Positions 44,701-46,242 of a stretch of 64,000 nt of DNA are shown one piece after another; positions within the stretch are counted from its first letter, which is position 1, and each line of letters opens with the position of its first letter. The notes beneath the pieces are model-generated. The model worked only from the letters and a program-made list of their open reading frames with translations, made no database searches and was not told the DNA's origin. A program made the position numbers and the translations under genes. This stretch comes from Azorinus chamasolen (lineage: Eukaryota > Mollusca > Bivalvia > Cardiida > Solecurtidae): positions 43,695,243 to 43,759,242 of the forward strand of contig OY755243.1 in NCBI GenBank assembly GCA_963576725.1, in the 5' to 3' direction.

Positions 44701-46173
44701 CGTAACTCAGTGGTCGTTAAAGAGAGGTTTTACTGTATATAGTTTTATAGATAAGCAACCAGAATAAGAACCTATTAGAGGCCCCCTATAGGAGCCGTAT
44801 TATCTTGATCTACCTTGTTTGCAAATGCGTTGAAAGGCATATCTGCGAGGTAAAGGTTTAAAATCCATTTTTGATATTTGATTTATTCCTGTAATTCATG
44901 AATACCTATGTAAGACTATGCCTTCATGAATATTAATTGACTAATTCTACAGTGTCCCACGAAACTGGGAGATATCTGACATGGTAAATAGCGTGGAATA
45001 ATATTTATAGCATCACGCAGGCAAACCGAGCAGTTCCTGATTGGACAGCTCGTACATGGAGTGTCTACCCTACAAGAGATGTCTGTTCTAGGTCTTCTTT
45101 GTTTGCAAATGCACAGACAGGCATCTCTATCAAGTAAAGGGTTAATATGGAAGGTGGAACACTGTAGCCATTTTAGAAGGTGAAGAAACATATCTATTAA
45201 ATTCCATTAGCAAACAGAGCAGATCCTGATAAGATGGCTCCTATAGGAGCTGTCTGATCAGGGTATACCCTGTTTGCAAACGTGCTAAAACTTGTTTATA
45301 TGAGGGAAAGGGATGCTCAGGTTTCATCTTTCTCTGTTGGATTGCGCCACAAGTTACGGCTGTCCATGCCATATGATACATGCTACATTGAAAAGTATCC
45401 TCTTCCTATCATACATAAAGTGCAACGTGTGCAGTAAACCGGACGTTACATTTGGAGACAGGTGACTGCTTAATGCAGGGTTAACGCCATGCTGAACGTT
45501 CTCCTAGAGAAGCATTCTACATGACTTTCACTCTGCATTAAGCAGTCACCTGCCTAAAATTATCTAATTCTTCCCTACTAGAAGTTTGGTTTAGAGGGGT
45601 TTTACTGTAGTACGTAGAAGACAAAAACAACAGAGACAAGTATACGATTGAGATGAATTTATTTACACAATTACCCTTTCTTTCAAGGATAAGTTTGGTG
45701 TTCAGTTTATGCATAAATAAATCGAACTGCGACCGATTGAAAGTCAATTCTAATCAGGGTTGAATTACGGTATTGAATATGTCCGTGACAAGTTGTTATA
45801 GGATGTTATTCCGTCTTAAGGTTCTGCACCTACAAGCATGCTCTTTACTTTTGCTATTCTGCGGACATTGAGTTGACTTACCCGACGCCCTGCCGTCCAA
45901 TGTAGCCAAGGATGAGATGAGACTTGATACGATCAGAGGCAATATCAGCATCTTCAGCATGTTTAGCAAGAGGTCCCCGGGGAATCGCAGGTAGAAGAGC
46001 TTCCTCTTTTGGTAGTACTCCCAGCCGTCCAGCTGCCTAACCCCCAACCCTACAGCAACCCCTATGATGATGGCGATAATCATAAGGATCACGAACAGGT
46101 TAGCCATGAAGATTTCCTTCGCCTTACTGCCCCGTGACTTTGGCCTCATCTCACGCCCGTCTCCGCCCGCCAT
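14560..46173 (-). CDS. EAAT: Excitatory amino-acid transporter (SLC1 family), nine coding exons
   Basis: Plasma-membrane sodium-coupled glutamate/aspartate transporter. The CDS is join of complement 45882-46173, 43979-44153, 37429-37471, 26999-27125, 22713-22905, 20658-20891, 17603-17797, 15856-15990 and 14560-14764. These total 1599 nt, or 532 residues plus TAA, close to the 520-570 residues usual for EAATs. All eight introns have GT-AG borders and phases agree throughout. Seen motifs: HP1 SSSATLPVT (354-362), NMDGT (388-392), HP2 GAAGIPSAG (429-437), TM8 D466, R469, N473 and D477. Family knowledge: an Arg three residues after that Asp binds the side-chain carboxylate, favouring acidic substrates over the neutral ASCT type. 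No frameshift or internal stop was found. Introns are packed with MITEs. Which vertebrate EAAT is closest is not resolved; upstream non-coding exons are possible. Confidence 0.93.
14806..14981. mobile_element. TA-A MITE beside EAAT exon 9
   Basis: CAGTAAAACCTCTCTATAAC start, TA flanks, apex GAACGCTCCTGTAGGAGCG. Part of the right outer arm is deleted. It lies 42 bp upstream (transcript sense) of the exon 9 acceptor. Confidence 0.85.
14996..15152. mobile_element. TTAA-F fragment
   Basis: GTAAACAAATGGACCCAGAT, GACGACTCCTACTGGAGC, then the F tail to CTCATTAAGTAAAAGGTTAA. The right hairpin arm is shortened. Confidence 0.65.
15554..15776. mobile_element. TTAA-E foldback MITE
   Basis: CCCATTACCTCATAGGCTAT start, GGGAATGGG end, TTAA flanks. 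Core is a near-perfect palindrome of about 60 bp around GCATTTGCTCCTATAGGAGC. Confidence 0.88.
15856..15990 (-). CDS. EAAT: EAAT coding exon 8: HP2 and start of TM8
   Basis: Residues 420-464. Encodes [18 protein letters not shown], the HP2 gate, followed by [18 protein letters not shown] and LIIAIDWF. Acceptor TTCATTTACAG, donor TCCT|GTACGT. Every residue of the HP2 core expected for an EAAT is present. Confidence 0.95.
16068..16410. mobile_element. TA-K MITE cut by a TTAA-E element
   Basis: K from CAGTTTGAACTCGATAGCTC to GAGCTGCCATGTC; then TTAA and E (CCCATTCCCCTCATAGCC) at 16221. The E apex and right terminus are deleted. Confidence 0.65.
16411..16711. other. No gene; H2 tail trace
   Basis: 16555-16620 holds CTCATCTAGATCCAAACTGT and GCCCATCGCAGCAACATG, the right tail of H2. 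Confidence 0.45.
16712..16965. mobile_element. TTAA-G MITE
   Basis: Same body as 5149-5390 with the perfect hairpin GACAGCTCCTGCAGGAGCTG. Right end AGAGAAGGG then TTAA; the left end lost its first bases. Contains a short CCTACATGTACCTG duplication. Confidence 0.82.
17160..17555. mobile_element. H2 MITE, F fragment, TA core
   Basis: 17160-17345: CTTTCGCTGGCGCGTATTG and GAGACAACGAGTTACTTGGC hairpin. 17357-17486: reversed F ending GTAAAGGG before TTAA. 17490-17555: GTATGACG...CTGCATTAAGAAACCACCTG TA-type arm. Confidence 0.6.
17603..17797 (-). CDS. EAAT: EAAT coding exon 7: HP1 tip, TM7 NMDGT
   Basis: Residues 355-419. Completes the HP1 serine motif SSSATLPVT across the junction, then [17 protein letters not shown] (TM7, NMDGT at 388-392, sodium and substrate site) and [18 protein letters not shown]. 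Acceptor TTTCCCTGTTAG, donor ATCAG|GTAAAT. A TA-B foldback element begins about 60 bp upstream in the transcript sense. Confidence 0.95.
17857..18061. mobile_element. TA-B foldback MITE
   Basis: CAGTAGAACCCCTCTAATGC start, GGGGTTACTG end, TA flanks, apex AAGCTCCTCTAGGAGCTTTC. In the intron upstream of exon 7. Confidence 0.86.
18135..18379. mobile_element. TTAA-F MITE
   Basis: Hairpin GATCAGACAGCTCCTGTAGG; tail CATGAATATTCAACGGGGAA, then AGGGTTA. Left terminus eroded. Confidence 0.72.
18576..18801. mobile_element. TTAA-E MITE, reverse, with F-like left end
   Basis: Right side is standard E (GGCTATGAGGGAATGGG then TTAA). The left end reads CCCTTTCCTCCATAAATACG, which is F-like, so this is a possible hybrid. 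Confidence 0.75.
18802..19540. other. No gene; I and F fragments
   Basis: 19090-19140 is an I-like hairpin (AACAGTGTAAACCCAAATCA). 19225-19300 is GATCAGACGGCTACCATAGT with its inverse. Otherwise unrecognised. Confidence 0.45.
19541..20218. mobile_element. TA-C MITE holding two TTAA-F elements
   Basis: C starts CAGTAGAATCTGTCTG, is broken at its TTAA position and resumes at about 20039 as GCGGTCATCAAAAAGAGG, ending at 20218 before TA. The insert is F2 (19557-19796) joined through one TTAA to reversed F (about 19801-20038). Confidence 0.78.
20219..20397. other. No element recognised (intron)
   Basis: Unique-looking intronic sequence. Confidence 0.4.
20398..20634. mobile_element. TTAA-F MITE beside exon 6 donor
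   Basis: Hairpin GATCAGAGGCTCCTATAGGA; tail CATGAATATTCATGGAATAA then AGGGTAA. Ends about 24 bp from exon 6. Confidence 0.78.
20658..20891 (-). CDS. EAAT: EAAT coding exon 6: TM5-TM6 and first half of HP1
   Basis: Completes W277 and codes [14 protein letters not shown] through to [10 protein letters not shown] (residue 354) plus two bases of the next Ser. [10 protein letters not shown] and [17 protein letters not shown] are typical family segments. Acceptor TTGATCAG, donor CTAG|GTCAGC. A full-length TTAA-F element ends about 24 bp downstream of the donor. Confidence 0.94.
21172..21417. mobile_element. TTAA-F MITE
   Basis: CTCTTTCCTTCATAAAACGC start, GAAAAGGGAAAGG end, with AACAGAGTAGACCCAGATAA arms and a damaged apex. 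An (AACACAATG)n-like repeat lies just beyond (21446-21480). Confidence 0.75.
21510..21779. mobile_element. H fragment and TA-A MITE
   Basis: 21524-21570 is a broken H hairpin. 21572-21779 is A: CAGTCAAACCTGTCTATAAC, apex GAACGCTCCTATAGGAGCG, right end GGTTCTACT with TA. Confidence 0.8.
21780..22189. other. No gene; K and F fragments
   Basis: 21852-21965 is the left half of a K copy (GTAATGAAGAATTTCTGTCT) cut at GCTCCTACATGTACATGTAT. 22005-22045 is CACCACCGCCACCGCC. Confidence 0.45.
22190..22622. mobile_element. TA-D MITE interrupted by E
   Basis: CAGAGTAAAACCTCTCTAAA to GAGAGGTTTTAGTG, TA flanks, apex AACTCCTAGAGGAGCTTTCT. The right arm CCTGCATTAAGCTGCCACC is split at its TTAA by E. Confidence 0.85.
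22329..22551. mobile_element. TTAA-E MITE nested in TA-D
   Basis: CCCATTCCTCATCGGC to GAGGGAATGGG with TTAA at 22325-22328 and 22552-22555. Core GCATTTGCTCCTATAGGAGC. Removing it and one TTAA restores a normal D arm. Confidence 0.9.
22643..22706. mobile_element. TTAA-F end fragment at exon 5 donor
   Basis: ATTGATATCCACGGTGTCAT and a tail to CATCAGGTAAATTATTAA match the F right terminus, abutting the splice donor. Confidence 0.55.
22713..22905 (-). CDS. EAAT: EAAT coding exon 5: TM4c-TM5
   Basis: Residues 213-276 plus two bases. Contains [16 protein letters not shown], then [17 protein letters not shown] and TMKLTMLVI, the conserved MGxxGRPLxDFFxALNExTMKLV block of the family. Acceptor TACTTCAG, donor TCTG|GTAGGT. 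The end of a TTAA-F fragment (22643-22706) lies about 6 bp beyond the exon end, within the donor region. Confidence 0.93.
23046..23378. mobile_element. TTAA-F2 MITE plus half copy
   Basis: First copy CACTTTCCCTTTTCTATGTT to GGGAAAGGG before TTAA (23267-23270). Joined to it is only the hairpin and right end of a second copy (GCAAACAAAGCACACCATGA to GGGAAAGGGTTTA). Confidence 0.72.
23396..23520. mobile_element. TTAA-H hairpin
   Basis: TTGCAAACAGATTGGCTCCA paired with GGATCCAAGCTGTTTG, then GACGCCCTGTCACTAGTTTC tail. Confidence 0.65.
23577..23918. mobile_element. Second TTAA-F2 plus half-copy dimer
   Basis: CCCTTTCCCTGGTCTATGTT to GGGAAAGGG and TTAA, then AATCCCATTAGCAAACAGAG...GGGAATGGGTTTT half copy. 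Same dimer layout as 23046-23378. Confidence 0.72.
23950..24580. mobile_element. H hairpin, E left half, F right half
   Basis: 23970-24035: H. 24257-24404: E left arm to GCATTTGCTCC. 24405-24553: reversed F from AAACTGTAGAATCAGATC to GGGAAAGGGTT. E and F meet at GCTCC, suggesting recombination at the shared apex. Confidence 0.65.
24585..24776. mobile_element. TTAA-F MITE running into satellite
   Basis: ATTGCAAAGTAGACCCAAAC, CGTCTGATCAAGATCTGTCC, then the F tail as far as TTGATGAGGTCATCATATTC, where the satellite begins. Confidence 0.65.
24776..26105. repeat. CATAGTCAGACGG satellite, about 1.3 kb
   Basis: Irregular mix of an 18-bp unit CATACCATAGTCAGACGG and longer units adding CTCCTACAGAG. 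The GTCAGACGGCTCCTACAG word is the F hairpin arm through its apex. Higher-order blocks of about 450 bp recur (24.8, 25.5 and 25.8 kb). Confidence 0.9.
26106..26222. mobile_element. F half copies sharing one TTAA
   Basis: 26106-26162: right side of reversed F (GATCTGGGTCGGATG to GAAGTAAAGGG). TTAA at 26163-26166. 26167-26222: left end of a second F (CCCTTTGCTCCATAATCACG) that runs into the hexamer array. Confidence 0.65.
26223..26356. repeat. (CCCACA)n hexamer array
   Basis: About a dozen near-perfect CCCACA units, then CATCCA variants, beginning where an F element would continue past AACAGTGTAGACC. Not a known telomeric repeat. Confidence 0.88.
26507..26680. mobile_element. TTAA-H2 MITE
   Basis: CACTTTAGATGCCAGCATTG, TCGTCTGC words, CAAACAGTTTGAATCCTGGC...CTCATCTGTGTCTAAATTGT hairpin. 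Confidence 0.6.
26721..26932. mobile_element. TA-D foldback MITE
   Basis: CAGTAAAACCCCTCTAAACC start, TA on the left, apex AAAGTTCCTATAGGAACTTT perfect. Right outer arm complete to GAGTGTTACTG. Confidence 0.86.
26999..27125 (-). CDS. EAAT: EAAT coding exon 4: Thr-rich extracellular loop
   Basis: Residues 171-212 plus one base, beginning [11 protein letters not shown] and continuing into a Thr/Ser/Met-rich stretch. Sequons at N179, N190 and N206 fit the glycosylated large extracellular loop of EAATs, the least conserved part of the family. Acceptor TTGCCTTACAG, donor CGAAG|GTACAT. The acceptor lies about 27 bp from a TA-type MITE starting at 27152. Assigned by frame, splice signals and position more than by similarity. 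Confidence 0.8.
27152..27364. mobile_element. TA-type MITE beside exon 4
   Basis: CAGTAAAGTCTCGCCAATGC to AGAGAGACATTACTA. Arms degenerate, apex AAAGCTTCTATACGATC. Lies about 27 bp from the exon 4 acceptor. Confidence 0.65.
27450..27705. mobile_element. TA-D MITE and B right end
   Basis: CAGTAAATCCCCTCTAAAGC to GGGGTTTTACTG (27658), apex GTTAGAGGAGCTTTC. 27660-27705 holds the CTCTTTTGAGTGGTCGTTTT end of a B copy. Confidence 0.75.
27706..27852. other. No element recognised (intron)
   Basis: Unique-looking intronic sequence. Confidence 0.4.
27853..28127. mobile_element. TA-B MITE with triplicated left TIR
   Basis: CAGTAAAACCCCTCTAATGC occurs at 27853, again in full near 27902-27906 after a truncated CAGTAAAACC, and at about 27931. 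Then one body follows with perfect apex AAGCTCCTAGAGGAGCTTTC. One right TIR only. Confidence 0.85.
28140..28576. repeat. 49-bp array made of a TA-C right end
   Basis: A C right half (28165-28260) is followed by about seven copies of AATCAGTAAATGGTCGCTTA plus AGACAGGTTCTATTGTACTATTTGGTTT. Two or three copies lack TGT (46-bp form). Each unit contains the C TIR and one TTAA. Confidence 0.9.
28581..28814. mobile_element. TTAA-F MITE inserted in the 49-bp array
   Basis: CCGTTTACTTCATAAATACT to CATGGAGTAAAGGG, TTAA on both sides (28577-28580, 28815-28818). It interrupts the array unit at its TTAA; the rest of the unit (ACAGGTTTTGTTGTACTAAA) continues after it. Apex CGGCTCCTATATGAACCG. Confidence 0.9.
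28867..29130. mobile_element. Second TTAA-F in the next array unit
   Basis: Begins CTCTTTCCTTCATATAAACG after TTAA (28863-28866) inside the following unit (AAATGATTGC). Hairpin CAGATCAGAGAGCCCCTATA. Right end eroded. Confidence 0.8.
29306..29549. mobile_element. TTAA-F2 MITE
   Basis: CCCTTTTCCTGTTCTATATT to GAAGGAAAGC, hairpin CAGACGGCTCCTATAGGAGC. Confidence 0.8.
29552..29960. mobile_element. TTAA-L MITE with nested F2
   Basis: CCAATCTATGCCCATATAAT and GCTGGAATAAGCCATTGACA match the L copy at 34576. At GGTTCCTTAA a reversed F2 (about 29717-29925) is inserted; L-like GGACAGTGGACACTACTTG follows. Confidence 0.6.
30160..30560. mobile_element. H2, G half copy and TA core
   Basis: 30160-30298: H2 with TTTTGGATCCTGATGAGCCG hairpin. 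30380-30483: reversed G, hairpin then GTAGGTATATTGACGTGAAT to GCGAAGGG, TTAA. 30488-30560: TGCATAGTGAAAGTCATACA D core, so G probably landed in a D arm. Confidence 0.65.
30690..31060. mobile_element. Two TTAA-I elements
   Basis: 30703-30772: AACAGTGCAGACCATG...GTTTACACTGTTTGC. 30850-31056: CCCTTTGAATAAGGGAAACG, AACAGTGTAGTCTCAGATCA, GACGGACTGTTCCACTTTTA. Confidence 0.65.
31180..31363. mobile_element. TTAA-F right half
   Basis: Starts at the apex (CCTATAGGAGCCGTCTGGTC) and runs to CATGGCAGAAAGGG then TTAA. The left arm is gone, cut at the apex. Confidence 0.7.
31387..31828. mobile_element. TTAA-F MITE interrupted by TA-A
   Basis: CCATTCATCTAATAAATATG to GTATCAGGTAAAGGG with TTAA on both flanks; hairpin CGGCTCCTACAGGAGCCGTC. 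Split between TTTGAAAA and CGTTATAAGGCG by A. Confidence 0.8.
31593..31796. mobile_element. TA-A MITE nested in F, arms covarying
   Basis: CAGTAAAACCTCTCTATAAC to GGTTTTATTG. The inner arms read GTGAACGTAAAACAG and CTGTTTTACGTTCAC, both differing from the family's GAAAGTAAAA/TTTTACTTTC at the same paired base. Apex perfect. Confidence 0.88.
31846..32050. mobile_element. TTAA-F MITE, right end displaced
   Basis: CTTTACCTCATATAAAACAC to GAATATTCATGATG. Its terminal part (TACATGTATATATTTACAAG to GGGAAGGGTTA) reappears at 32756-32788 after another element. Confidence 0.7.
32051..32730. mobile_element. Unclassified 680-bp DNA transposon
   Basis: Ends TTAGACCACATTCATAAC and inverse of TTAGACAACATTCGTAAC. 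About eleven copies of ACATTCGTAACA or its inverse cluster within about 120 bp of the left end and 170 bp of the right; the centre is unique with no long ORF. It splits an F element. No clear target duplication, so superfamily unassigned. Confidence 0.75.
32800..33130. mobile_element. TTAA-H2 MITE
   Basis: 32880-32925 is a partial GCCAAATAAGTTTCGTCTG copy; 32941-33130 is a fuller H2 (CTTCCGCTGCCAAAGTGTG, AACAGTTTGGATCCTGATGC hairpin). Confidence 0.65.
33312..33511. mobile_element. TTAA-E MITE
   Basis: CCCTCATATGCTATGTTTGG to GAGGGAATGG; apex GCATTTACTCATATGGAGCA. Part of the left arm is deleted. Confidence 0.8.
33512..34077. other. No element recognised (intron)
   Basis: AT-rich intronic sequence without repeats I recognise. 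Confidence 0.4.
34078..34236. mobile_element. TA-B MITE, apex deleted
   Basis: CAGTAGAACCCCTCTAATGC start; arms join as TTAATGCAGGACAAATGCCCTGCATTAA, the central hairpin of about 45 bp being gone. Confidence 0.8.
34250..34571. mobile_element. F fragment and TTAA-E MITE
   Basis: 34255-34336: reversed F hairpin (GATCAGACGGCTCCTGCAAA). 34337-34517: E, left end missing, core GCATGTGCTCATATGGAG, right end GAGGGAATGGG. 34530-34570: TA-type right TIR. Confidence 0.65.
34576..34786. mobile_element. TTAA-L MITE
   Basis: CCCATTAATTTATTTTCATA to CCACTAATGG with TTAA at 34572-34575 and 34787-34790. Terminal inverted repeats are short and there is no long hairpin. Confidence 0.65.
34791..35465. mobile_element. 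TTAA-F MITE swollen by an internal array
   Basis: Reversed F: CCCTTTCCCTCTTGAATGCC to TATGAGGGAAAGGG, TTAA both sides. Between ACTAACTGAATTTG and the CATAGGCAAACATAGCAG hairpin sits a 55-bp repeat array. Shares its left TTAA with the L element. Confidence 0.85.
34855..35357. repeat. 55-bp tandem array, about nine copies
   Basis: Unit ATAATTTGTGTAATGATTCT, TTGGTATTGTATGAAACTGT, ACAGTCAGGTATGTT. Gradual variants (GTATTG to GTAGTG; GCCAGG to GTCAGG) run from left to right, as in polar expansion. The AAACTGTA word belongs to the F element interior. Confidence 0.92.
35466..36216. other. No gene; H2 trace
   Basis: 35740-35870 holds a weak H2 copy (GATCATGGTGAAACGTCGAC, CTAGATCCAAACTGTT). The rest is unrecognised intron. 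Confidence 0.45.
36217..36592. mobile_element. TA-C remnant and TTAA-F
   Basis: 36217-36360: C, left arm cut at the apex (TATATAGGAGCTTTC). 36396-36592: reversed F, ATTTAATCCATGAATATTGA to GCCGTCTGATATGGATG. Confidence 0.62.
36593..36884 (-). mobile_element. tRNA-derived SINE head (36700-36772)
   Basis: Minus strand reads GTGGTAGCTCAGTCGGTAGA (A box), then CCGGGGTTCGAGTCCCAG (B box) about 35 bp later. The acceptor halves do not pair, so it is a tRNA-derived repeat or pseudogene rather than a working tRNA. The flanks show no recognised SINE body. Confidence 0.6.
36885..37375. mobile_element. TTAA-F MITE (outer)
   Basis: CCCTTTCTTACAGAGTAGAT, hairpin GTCCTGTAGTAC, a 27-bp direct repeat (ATGTCCAGTGTTAGAGTACC...), then TCTAATTAA. 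Resumes at 37325 as TTAATTTCATTATATTC to CATGGTGTAAA. Confidence 0.72.
37079..37324. mobile_element. TTAA-F MITE nested in another F
   Basis: 246 bp, CCCTTTACTCCATATACACG to CCTTGAGTAAAGGG, TTAA duplicated at 37075-37078 and 37325-37328 within the outer F's TAATTAAT. Hairpin GATGGCTCCTATAGGAGTCG. Confidence 0.88.
37429..37471 (-). CDS. EAAT: EAAT coding exon 3: 43-nt micro-exon
   Basis: Finishes the Arg codon at 156 and codes [14 protein letters not shown] (157-170), matching the family block N-x-F-P-E-N-L-V-x-A-C-F. Acceptor ATATTTCAG, donor AAAAG|GTTGGT. Forty-three nt is exactly what is needed to carry the frame from exon 2 to exon 4. It sits over 6 kb from exon 2 and 10 kb from exon 4, close to nested TTAA-F elements. 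Confidence 0.9.
37620..38499. mobile_element. Scattered MITE fragments
   Basis: 37640-37690: GTGTAGACCCTGATCTTGGT hairpin. 37830-37915: left end of a B copy. 38134-38295: degenerate C (CAGTAAAACATGTCTTAAGC). 38385-38475: F left end. Between them nothing recognised. Confidence 0.5.
38500..38703. mobile_element. TA-A foldback MITE
   Basis: CAGTAAAACCTCTCTATAAC to GGTTTTACTG, TA flanks, perfect apex GAACGCTCCTATAGGAGCG with long matching arms. Confidence 0.9.
38704..39254. mobile_element. F end and TA-K remnant
   Basis: 38710-38791: F right terminus. 38825-39110: K ends (ACTTCGATAATTCGAATTTC; TTCGAGTTATCCCGATTTTC) around AACGCTCCTGTAGGAG. Rest unrecognised. Confidence 0.5.
39255..39480. mobile_element. 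TTAA-H2 MITE
   Basis: GATGCCAAATAAGTTTCGTC, hairpin ATCCAGATGAGACGCCGAGT...CTCGTCTGGATCCAACTTG, then CCGCCCATTGCAGCAATCC. Confidence 0.7.
39508..39974. mobile_element. TTAA-E MITE split by a SINE
   Basis: Reversed E: TCCACTCCCTCATATTGACG to GTGAGGGAATGGC, TTAA flanks (39504-39507, 39975-39978). Broken between GTAAAAGTCAC and TTGAAACCATTGTG. Apex damaged (GCTCCATAGCATCAC). Confidence 0.82.
39554..39812 (+). mobile_element. SINE body and tail
   Basis: Contains GTGAGGAAGCTTTCCAGCTG, GGTGGTTCTACCCGAATG, CCCAGGGGTCTTCCTTCACC, GTCGTGATATGACTGAAATA and CGACGTAAAGCCCGATAAAA. From memory of invertebrate repeats this resembles a SINE 3' region common in molluscs. Its last 90 bp match 43228-43330. Confidence 0.65.
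39979..40314. other. No element recognised (intron)
   Basis: Unique-looking sequence. Confidence 0.4.
40315..40500. mobile_element. TTAA-H MITE
   Basis: ACCCTATCATGCTATCCACG, hairpin GGATCCAGATGAGATGCTGA...GGTATCTCATCAGGATCCAA, then ACACTGGGTTAATAGTTTCT. Confidence 0.68.
40501..40895. other. No gene; short TA core
   Basis: 40795-40890 holds a decayed K/C arm (GATGCTTAATGCAGCAGAAA) and a TTTTTACTG TIR. Rest unrecognised. Confidence 0.4.
40896..41087. mobile_element. TA-A foldback MITE
   Basis: CAGTAAAACCTCTATAACGG to GGTTTTACTG, TA flanks, apex GAACGCTCTTATGGGAGCG. Small outer-arm deletion on the right. Confidence 0.86.
41088..41767. mobile_element. TTAA-I MITE and fragment
   Basis: 41474-41674: CCCTTTGAATGAAACAAG to GTTGAAGGGG, TTAA flanks, hairpin GACCCAGATCAGGGAGC. 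41338-41380 is an I-like hairpin trace. 41100-41330 shows nothing. Confidence 0.65.
41768..42014. mobile_element. TA-A MITE with doubled left TIR
   Basis: CAGTAAAACATCTCTATAAC at 41768 is followed by a second left end (CAGTAAAAACCTCTCTATAA) at about 41811; single body and right end. Apex GAACGATTCTATAGGAGCG. Confidence 0.82.
42160..43210 (-). pseudogene. LINE reverse transcriptase remnant
   Basis: Minus-strand fragment of a non-LTR RT. In order: [21 protein letters not shown] (43200-43060), ELLYADD catalytic box (YADD at 43026-43015), a C-x2-C zinc-like segment, [15 protein letters not shown] (about 42700), and RWLGHVERS (about 42360). Frame changes near 43070 and 42950 and a break at 42530 leave it dead. 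The 5' part and endonuclease are absent. Lies in the EAAT intron 2 in the same orientation as the gene. Confidence 0.82.
43228..43330 (+). mobile_element. SINE tail copy
   Basis: CAGAAGAACCTCTGGGTCTT, GTCGTGATATGACTGAAATA, GTTAAAACGATGTAACACCA match 39700-39795 in the same orientation. Abuts the LINE remnant. Confidence 0.6.
43380..43590 (-). mobile_element. tRNA-derived SINE
   Basis: On the minus strand: GTGGCTAACTAGAATACC (A-box region), GCCCGGGTTCGATTTCCCGC (B box), then GTCCTTCGGAAGAGACAATA and AACCGAGGTCC. This head-body combination resembles a SINE group I recall from many marine invertebrates. The family name is not asserted. Confidence 0.68.
43591..43978. mobile_element. TTAA-F fragment, reverse
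   Basis: 43784-43945: TTTGGCCATGATAGAAACTG, GGTCAGACGGCGCCTATAC, GTAAAGACATG. 43591-43783 shows nothing recognised. Confidence 0.55.
43979..44153 (-). CDS. EAAT: EAAT coding exon 2: TM3 and start of extracellular loop
   Basis: Residues 98-156. Opens with [15 protein letters not shown], the conserved TM3 entry of EAATs, and runs through the hydrophobic stretch to IRPG. A charged loop with an NKT sequon at 137 follows, then EALFDLI. Acceptor TTTGTCAG, donor CAG|GTGAGA. The exon begins only about 45 bp from a TTAA-E foldback element at 44199. Confidence 0.92.
44199..44398. mobile_element. TTAA-E MITE beside exon 2
   Basis: TCCCTCCTAGACTTTTTAGA to GGTGGGAATAGG; core GCATTTGCTCCTGTAGAGCA with one arm base lost. 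The terminal TTAA is eroded. Confidence 0.78.
44408..44858. mobile_element. TTAA-F MITE interrupted by TA-A
   Basis: Reversed F from AAACTGATAAATATTCATG to GCGAGGTAAAGG. The sequence GTAGAATCAGATCTA resumes after the insert as TATATAGTTTTATAGATAAGC, i.e. at TA. Hairpin GAGGCCCCCTATAGGAGCCG. Confidence 0.78.
44529..44735. mobile_element. TA-A MITE nested in F
   Basis: CAGTAAAAAACCTTCCCTAT to GGTTTTACTG, TA at 44527-44528 and 44736-44737. Inner arms and apex GAACGCTCCTATAGGAGCG perfect. Confidence 0.9.
44875..45311. mobile_element. Reversed F followed by F2
   Basis: 44875-45139: F with apex GGACAGCTCGTACATGGAGT and an insertion in the right arm, ending AGTAAAGGG, TTAA. 45148-45311: F2 without its left end, hairpin GATGGCTCCTATAGGAGCTG, GAGGGAAAGGG. 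Confidence 0.7.
45431..45608. mobile_element. TA-D MITE, left end short
   Basis: GCAGTAAACCGGACGTTACA to GGGGTTTTACTG; apex CGTTCTCCTAGAGAAGCATT. A block of the left terminal repeat is missing. Confidence 0.75.
45609..45881. other. Intron 1 start; no element recognised
   Basis: No repeat seen between the D copy and exon 1. Confidence 0.4.
45882..46173 (-). CDS. EAAT: EAAT coding exon 1: N-terminus, TM1, TM2
   Basis: Codes residues 1-97 plus one base. The start ATG at 46173-46171 sits in CACAATGGCG, a good initiation context. A second Met at residue 9 is an alternative. The short basic N-terminus (KSRGSKAKE) precedes TM1 (about 22-46) and TM2 (about 64-88, with [17 protein letters not shown], strongly EAAT-like). 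It ends GGACGGCAGGGCGTCGG before GTAAGT. A TTTCTTTCCAG just upstream at 46184-46192 could be the acceptor of a 5'UTR intron, so transcription may start further upstream. Confidence 0.9.
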
Positions 46174-46242
46174 TGTGGTTCTGCTGGAAAGAAAGTAACC
46201 TACAACTGAGTACAGGATGCCACATATAAGTGTGCCTCTTAA

